Assembly (NCBI GenBank): GCA_023228765.1
Contig: JALOAM010000125.1
Coordinates: 1 to 9,203, forward strand
Direction: 5' to 3'
Length of the DNA: 9,203 nt
Source: Dehalococcoidia bacterium
Lineage (GTDB): Bacteria; Chloroflexota; Dehalococcoidia; UBA2979
Part shown: positions 5,483 through 9,203 of the stretch, one piece after another
Numbering within the stretch: position 1 is the stretch's first letter
Layout: each line of letters begins with the position of its first letter
Translations under genes and position numbers: made by a program
The notes under the pieces: generated by a model
The model's database searches: none
What the model saw: only the letters and a program-made list of their open reading frames with translations
What the model was told of the DNA's origin: nothing

Positions 5483-6370
5483 GTGCTGGAGCGACTCAAC
5501 GAGGCCATGCAGTACGTCGAGGATCATCTCCTCACGGAGCGTGTCGCCCAGGGCGACGCGGAACTCGACGCGCGCGAACTCGCGAAGATCGCAGCGACCA
5601 CCGAGTACCACTTCCGCCGGATGTTCGCGGAACTCGCGGGCATGGGCCTCGCCGAGTACGTGCGGCGGCGCCGGCTCACCCTGGCGGGCGCCGAGGTGGT
5701 CGCGGGCGAGCGCCCGCTGATCGAGATCGCCATGCGATACGGGTACGGCTCAGGCGAGGCGTTTGCCCGAGCGTTCCGTGCGCAGCACGGTGTCGCGCCC
5801 AGCGAGGCACGACGGAGCGGGGCGAACCTGCAGTCGCAGCCACGGATGTCGTTCCGCCTCATCGTGGAAGGAGATAGCAGCATGCAGTACCGCATCGTCG
5901 ACAAGCCCGCCTTCAAGCTCACCGGCCGGACCGCGCGGGTGCTACTGGTACACGAGGGCATGAACCCCTCGATCGTCGCGTTCATCCGGGGCCTCGGGCA
6001 GGAGACCCTGGAGCGGATCGAGGCGCTCAACGACCAGGAGCCTCGCGGGATCCTCGGCGTCAGCATCAACGTCGATGAGTCCTACGCCGAGGGCACCGAG
6101 CTCGACTACTGGCACGCCGTCGTGACGAACGCGGAGACGCCCGAGGACCTGGAGAGCCTCGATATGGCCGCAGGACTCTGGGCCGTCTTCGAGAGTTCCG
6201 GCGAGTTTCCACTGACCCTCCAGCACGCCTGGCGAGACGTGTACACACAGTGGTTCCCCTCGAACCCGTATGCGAGCCGGCCGGGGCCGTCGCTGTCCCG
6301 GACGAAAGTGTCCGAGGACGGGAAGACGGCGGAGGCGGAACTCTGGATACCAGTTGAGCGCGCTTCCTGA
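5483..6370 (+). CDS. AraC-family regulator with GyrI-like effector domain
   Basis: A 295-residue transcription regulator. The N-terminal AraC-type DNA-binding domain has two helix-turn-helices: about 31-52 (RELAKIAATTEYHFRRMF) and about 78-110 (PLIEIAMRYGYGSGEAFARA, then FRAQHGVAPSEAR). A linker follows, then a GyrI-like small-molecule-binding domain at about 134-293 (IVDKPAFKLTGRT; AVFESSGEFPLTLQHAW; WFPSNPY; AELWIPVE). This is the Rob-like layout, in which hydrophobic or cationic compounds are often the ligand; the actual ligand here is unknown. GTG start, with GGAAGGA (5469-5475) seven bases upstream. A second strong ribosome site sits inside the gene at the domain junction. Likely targets are itself, the upstream hydrolase or the downstream mgtE; the 74-base gap to mgtE holds 10-bp-spaced repeats. 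The domain call is secure, the regulon is inference. Confidence 0.92.
   Translation: MLERLNEAMQYVEDHLLTERVAQGDAELDARELAKIAATTEYHFRRMFAELAGMGLAEYVRRRRLTLAGAEVVAGERPLIEIAMRYGYGSGEAFARAFRAQHGVAPSEARRSGANLQSQPRMSFRLIVEGDSSMQYRIVDKPAFKLTGRTARVLLVHEGMNPSIVAFIRGLGQETLERIEALNDQEPRGILGVSINVDESYAEGTELDYWHAVVTNAETPEDLESLDMAAGLWAVFESSGEFPLTLQHAWRDVYTQWFPSNPYASRPGPSLSRTKVSEDGKTAEAELWIPVERAS
5866..5884 (+). promoter_or_regulatory. Internal ribosome binding site and ATG at the AraC/GyrI junction
   Basis: GGAAGGAG (5866-5873) is followed after eight bases by an in-frame ATG (5882-5884) encoding Met134, the first residue of the GyrI-like domain. Strength, spacing and position are those of a normal gene start. 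It could give a free 162-residue ligand-binding domain, or be a relic of fusion between two formerly separate genes. Confidence 0.5.
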
Positions 6371-6400
6371 GCCGTTGTGAGCCGTAGAGGCGCGTAGAAG
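6368..6400. repeat. 10-bp-phased imperfect repeats between araC-type gene and mgtE
   Basis: TGAGCCGT occurs at 6368-6375 and again at 6378-6385, overlapping the regulator's stop codon. The next block continues the phase: GCCGTAGAGG (6381-6390) is followed by CGCGTAGAAG (6391-6400). One helical turn per repeat is what a protein binding one DNA face would need. The copies are short and imperfect. Confidence 0.4.
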
Positions 6401-6444
6401 CCCGAAACGCCCTCAAGAGGTGCGTGTGTGACAATCGCCGTGTC

Positions 6445-7836
6445 ATGGACACACGCGACGACCTGGACACGGGCGAGCAGCCTCAGCTGATCGAGTCGAC
6501 CACCGATCCCGTGGATCAGGTGGTCGACATGCTGCACGAGGACGACACCCCGGGCGCGGTCGCCCTGGTCTCCGGGTTGCGCTCTCCGGACGCCGCAGAG
6601 GTCCTCGAACGACTGTCGGTCGACAACCTCGAGGAGCTCGTGCCGGAGCTCGACGCAGAGGTGATCTCCGGGGCGCTGGAATACACGGCGTCCTCCACGC
6701 GCAGCGAGATCGTCCACCTCCTGGAACCGGACACGCTGACCGAGACCATCGCCGCGGTCGCGGACGACATCGCGACGGACATGGTCCAGGAGCTGGACCA
6801 GCGGACCGCCGCCCACATCATGGAGGCGCTGTCGGACGAGCGCCGCGAGGAACTCCAGCAGCTCCTCACCTATGGCGACGAGACCGCCGGCGGCCTGATG
6901 ACGGGGCAGGTGATCACCCTGCGCCCCACACTGACCGCGGGGCAGGCGATCGAGCAGCTCCGCACCGCCCAGGCGGACGCCTCCAAGCCGTTCTACCTGT
7001 ACGTGACCGCGCCCGATCGGACGCTCCTCGGCGTCCTCAACGTGCGCGCCCTGCTCACCTCACCGCCGAGCAGCCCGGTCGCCGAGCTCATGGTGTCCGA
7101 CGTCGTCACCGTGGAGGCGAACGAGGACCAGGAGGAGGCGGCGCGTGTCATCCAGCGACACAACCTGCTCGCCCTGCCGGTCGTCGACCAGCACGGCCAC
7201 CTGCTCGGCACCATCACCAGCGACGACCTCATCGACGTCATGCAGGAGGAGGCGACCGAGGACCTCTACCGCCTCGCGCTGGTCCACGAGGACGAGGATC
7301 TGCGCGGAGTGTGGTCCTCCGTCCGCAACCGCCTCCCGTGGCTCGCCGTGAACCTGGTCACCGCGATGGCCGCCGCCTCCGTGGTCGCGCTGTTCGAGGA
7401 CACCCTGGAGCAGGTCGCGATCCTCGCGGCGTTCCTTCCGGTGATCGGCGGGCAGGGCGGGAACGCCGGGATCCAGACGCTCACGATCATTGTGCGCTCC
7501 CTCGCTATCGACCGGATCTCGCCTCGGGACATGCCGTCCCTGGTCCAGCGCGAGGCCGCGGTGGGGCTCGTGCTGGGGGTGTCCTGCGGCACGATGGTCG
7601 GGCTGGTGGCGTGGCTGTGGAAGGGCAACCCGTGGCTGGGCCTCGTGGTCTTCGCCGGGCTCGCCGCGAACATCCTCGTCGGCGCGGTGTGCGGGGTGCT
7701 GATCCCGATGGCGCTGACGCGGTTCAAGCAGGACCCGGCGCTGTCCGGCGGCATCTGGGTCACCGCGACCACCGACATCTCCGGGTTCCTCGCCTTCCTC
7801 GGGACGGCCGCGCTCATCATCCACCACCTGGAGTAG
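6445..7836 (+). CDS. mgtE: MgtE-family magnesium transporter
   Basis: A 463-residue inner-membrane Mg2+ channel/transporter gated by cytosolic magnesium. Layout matches the family: an acidic helical N domain (about 22-143); a CBS pair (about 150-205, starting TAGGLMTGQVITLRP, and about 213-270, containing HNLLALPVVDQHGHLLG); a connecting helix (EDLYRLALV at 272-280); and five membrane helices at about 298-318, 322-345, 370-392, 397-425 and 435-461. Signatures are FLPVIGGQGGNAGIQT (330-345) and TTDISGFLAFLG (442-453), whose Asp444 corresponds to the pore Asp of the known Thermus protein. The start is unsettled. ATG 6445 has no ribosome site, while GTG 6424 is only three bases after AGAGG. Codons between them (TGT, AAT, CGT) look non-coding, so I favour 6445, possibly from a leaderless transcript. 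No room for an Mg riboswitch is seen in the 74-base gap. Confidence 0.95.
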   Translation: MDTRDDLDTGEQPQLIESTTDPVDQVVDMLHEDDTPGAVALVSGLRSPDAAEVLERLSVDNLEELVPELDAEVISGALEYTASSTRSEIVHLLEPDTLTETIAAVADDIATDMVQELDQRTAAHIMEALSDERREELQQLLTYGDETAGGLMTGQVITLRPTLTAGQAIEQLRTAQADASKPFYLYVTAPDRTLLGVLNVRALLTSPPSSPVAELMVSDVVTVEANEDQEEAARVIQRHNLLALPVVDQHGHLLGTITSDDLIDVMQEEATEDLYRLALVHEDEDLRGVWSSVRNRLPWLAVNLVTAMAAASVVALFEDTLEQVAILAAFLPVIGGQGGNAGIQTLTIIVRSLAIDRISPRDMPSLVQREAAVGLVLGVSCGTMVGLVAWLWKGNPWLGLVVFAGLAANILVGAVCGVLIPMALTRFKQDPALSGGIWVTATTDISGFLAFLGTAALIIHHLE

Positions 7837-7912
7837 GTCGGACGGCGTGGTGCCCGCTCCTCGCACCGAGCTTGATGCGAGGGGAGCCGATCCGGAGGGA
7901 CCCTCACCCTCA

Positions 7913-7936
7913 CCCTCTCCCGGAACTGGGAGAGGG
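7913..7936. terminator. Hairpin in the convergent gap, likely bidirectional terminator or REP-like repeat
   Basis: Perfect 9-bp arms CCCTCTCCC and GGGAGAGGG enclose a GGAACT loop, between the convergent ends of mgtE and the methyltransferase gene. It is preceded by CCCTCA twice in tandem (7901-7912), giving the run CCCTCACCCTCACCCTCTCC. There is no T-run, so simple intrinsic termination is uncertain. Similar CCCTCACCC/CTCTCCC palindromes are common as dispersed intergenic repeats in bacterial genomes. The remainder of the 135-base gap shows nothing. Confidence 0.55.
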
Positions 7937-7971
7937 GATCGGATTGGACGTGAGAGGGTCGGCGTGACCGC

Positions 7972-9203
7972 CTACTGGCCCTCGTACAGCGCGAGGGCGG
8001 CAACGGCGCGGAAGGACTCGGCGAACTCGGTCCAGCGGGCGCGGATGCGCTGCTCGGGAAGCGTGCCAGCGATCGCCCTCGCGCTGCCGAGGATGGCGCG
8101 GACGGGGGTCTGACCGTCCACGGAGCCGATGAAGTGCTTGCCGAGAGGGTCGGCGGGGACGGCGACCTCGCGGCCCGGGCCGAAGGTGCAGCGAAACTCC
8201 GGGCCGATCTTCGGCTGTGCCAGCGCCGCCTTCACCGTCTCCGGGAAGTCATAGCCCGTCCACACCGGCACGGCAGTCGGCTCATCCGCGGCGACCGAGG
8301 GGCGCGCGGGAGCGTCGAGGCGTTCCGCGAAGAACTCGTGCTTCGTCATGCCGCCGTGCATCAGCTCCGCGGTCGCGGCGCGACCGGCGGGGTCCAGGTG
8401 ACGGAGACGGACGCCGTCCAGGTACGTCTCCGGGTCGTAGACCTTCGGCACGGACCAGTCGAGGACACGCATCCCCGCCTCGGTCATCCACTCGTAGACC
8501 TCGGGGACCGTGTAGGGACGGTCCTGGGTGTGGAGCAGCAGGTCGTAGGCGCCGGCGTCGCTCTGGGTGATCTCGCTGAGGAAGTGCGGCGTCTCCAGGA
8601 TGCCTCGACGCGTCCGGCTCTGGTCGGGCAGGCCCTCGATCGTGCGCTTCAGGATGCGGAGGCGCTGCGCGGGCTGGAGGTCTGGCGGCGCGATCCGCTG
8701 GAGGAGCGACTGCATCAGGTACACGGGCTCGCGTCCGTAGCGCGCGTAGACCATGAGCCCCATCACGCCGTCCGGCTTGAGCATTGACCGCAGCGCCAAC
8801 AACCCGTCGAGGGGTGACGCCAGGTGGTGCAGCACGCCGGTGCAGATGACGAGGTCGAACTCGCCGAGGTCGAGCCCCGGGGCATCCTCGATCGGGGCGA
8901 GGACGTGACGGACGCCCTCCAACCCACGCTTCACGAGCCGGGCACGGTTGATGGCGAGCGACGTCTCCGAGAAGTCGAGCGCGACGATCTCCGCGCCGGT
9001 GCCTCGAAGCTGCTGGGCGAGGAAGACGGTGTTGTCACCGGTTCCGCACCCGGCGTCGAGGATGCGCAGCGATGAGAGGTCGCGAGGGCGTCCCCACGCC
9101 AGCGACTGCACCCGCGGCAGCTCGCACAGCGTCGGCTGGCGGAGCACCTCGAGCTCTCGCTCCGGATCCCGATGGGGGTACGGAAGCACCTCGTACTGCT
9201 CTT
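7972..9203 (-). CDS. SAM-dependent methyltransferase with C-terminal extension, 5' end cut
   Basis: Class I methyltransferase using S-adenosylmethionine; substrate unknown. The 409 or so visible residues (numbered from the right edge) include motif I ILDAGCGTG (47-55), the acidic end of strand 2 in VALDFSE (73-79), FDLVICTGVLHHL (115-127) and LKPDGVMGLMVY (141-152), so the Rossmann fold is complete. About 200 further residues form a second domain seen in some members of the superfamily, including RPYTVPEVYEWM. The frame has no stop up to base 9203. A GTG at 9187-9189 could be a start, but the codons before it read EQYEVLPYPHRDP, and Q-Y-E-x-x-PYP is a recurring conserved N-terminal segment of such enzymes; the true start is therefore probably outside the window. 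It ends 135 bases from the end of mgtE, converging with it. Confidence 0.9.
   Translation of the reverse strand, partial: EQYEVLPYPHRDPERELEVLRQPTLCELPRVQSLAWGRPRDLSSLRILDAGCGTGDNTVFLAQQLRGTGAEIVALDFSETSLAINRARLVKRGLEGVRHVLAPIEDAPGLDLGEFDLVICTGVLHHLASPLDGLLALRSMLKPDGVMGLMVYARYGREPVYLMQSLLQRIAPPDLQPAQRLRILKRTIEGLPDQSRTRRGILETPHFLSEITQSDAGAYDLLLHTQDRPYTVPEVYEWMTEAGMRVLDWSVPKVYDPETYLDGVRLRHLDPAGRAATAELMHGGMTKHEFFAERLDAPARPSVAADEPTAVPVWTGYDFPETVKAALAQPKIGPEFRCTFGPGREVAVPADPLGKHFIGSVDGQTPVRAILGSARAIAGTLPEQRIRARWTEFAESFRAVAALALYEGQ

Noticed and set aside
7060..7866. Minus-strand frame of 268 codons opposite mgtE
   Set aside because: Shadow of the mgtE membrane domain; composition is extreme in Arg, Asp, His and Pro and it crosses the hairpin-side gap without a start signal.

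Overview
This is a high-GC bacterial chromosome segment with eight protein genes, one tRNA and short gaps (none above about 205 bases). Flagellin, a short lipoprotein signal sequence and a plain housekeeping gene set fit a free-living, motile bacterium. A high-GC Chloroflexota or actinobacterial lineage is a guess; nothing here proves it.

Left part, all on the minus strand: a flagellin cut by the left edge (1-1101), a lipoprotein with a PDZ domain between two look-alike domains (1237-2418), tRNA-His(GTG) with its own CCA (2562-2638), a secreted-type lytic transglycosylase fused to a degenerate M23 peptidase domain (2726-3868), and a flavin reductase (4007-4516). Flagellin and the transglycosylase may both belong to motility: filament subunit and wall remodelling respectively. 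The tRNA has its own plausible promoter, overlapped by a 15-bp palindrome.

Middle part, plus strand: a regulatory gap with nested inverted repeats, a 12-bp direct repeat and a -10-like box leads into a small alpha/beta hydrolase (4722-5396). It is followed by an AraC-family regulator with a GyrI-like ligand-binding domain (5483-6370), which has a strong internal ribosome binding site exactly at its domain boundary, and then an MgtE magnesium transporter (6445-7836).

Right part: mgtE converges on a SAM-dependent methyltransferase read from the minus strand (7972 to beyond 9203). The convergent gap holds a 9-bp-arm hairpin that could stop transcription from both sides and looks like a dispersed REP-type element.

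No mobile element, CRISPR array, rRNA or clearly new multi-gene system is visible. The most interesting points are domain-level (the duplicated domains around the PDZ, the degenerate M23 fusion, the internal start in the AraC/GyrI gene) and several small repeat or palindrome elements in promoter gaps.
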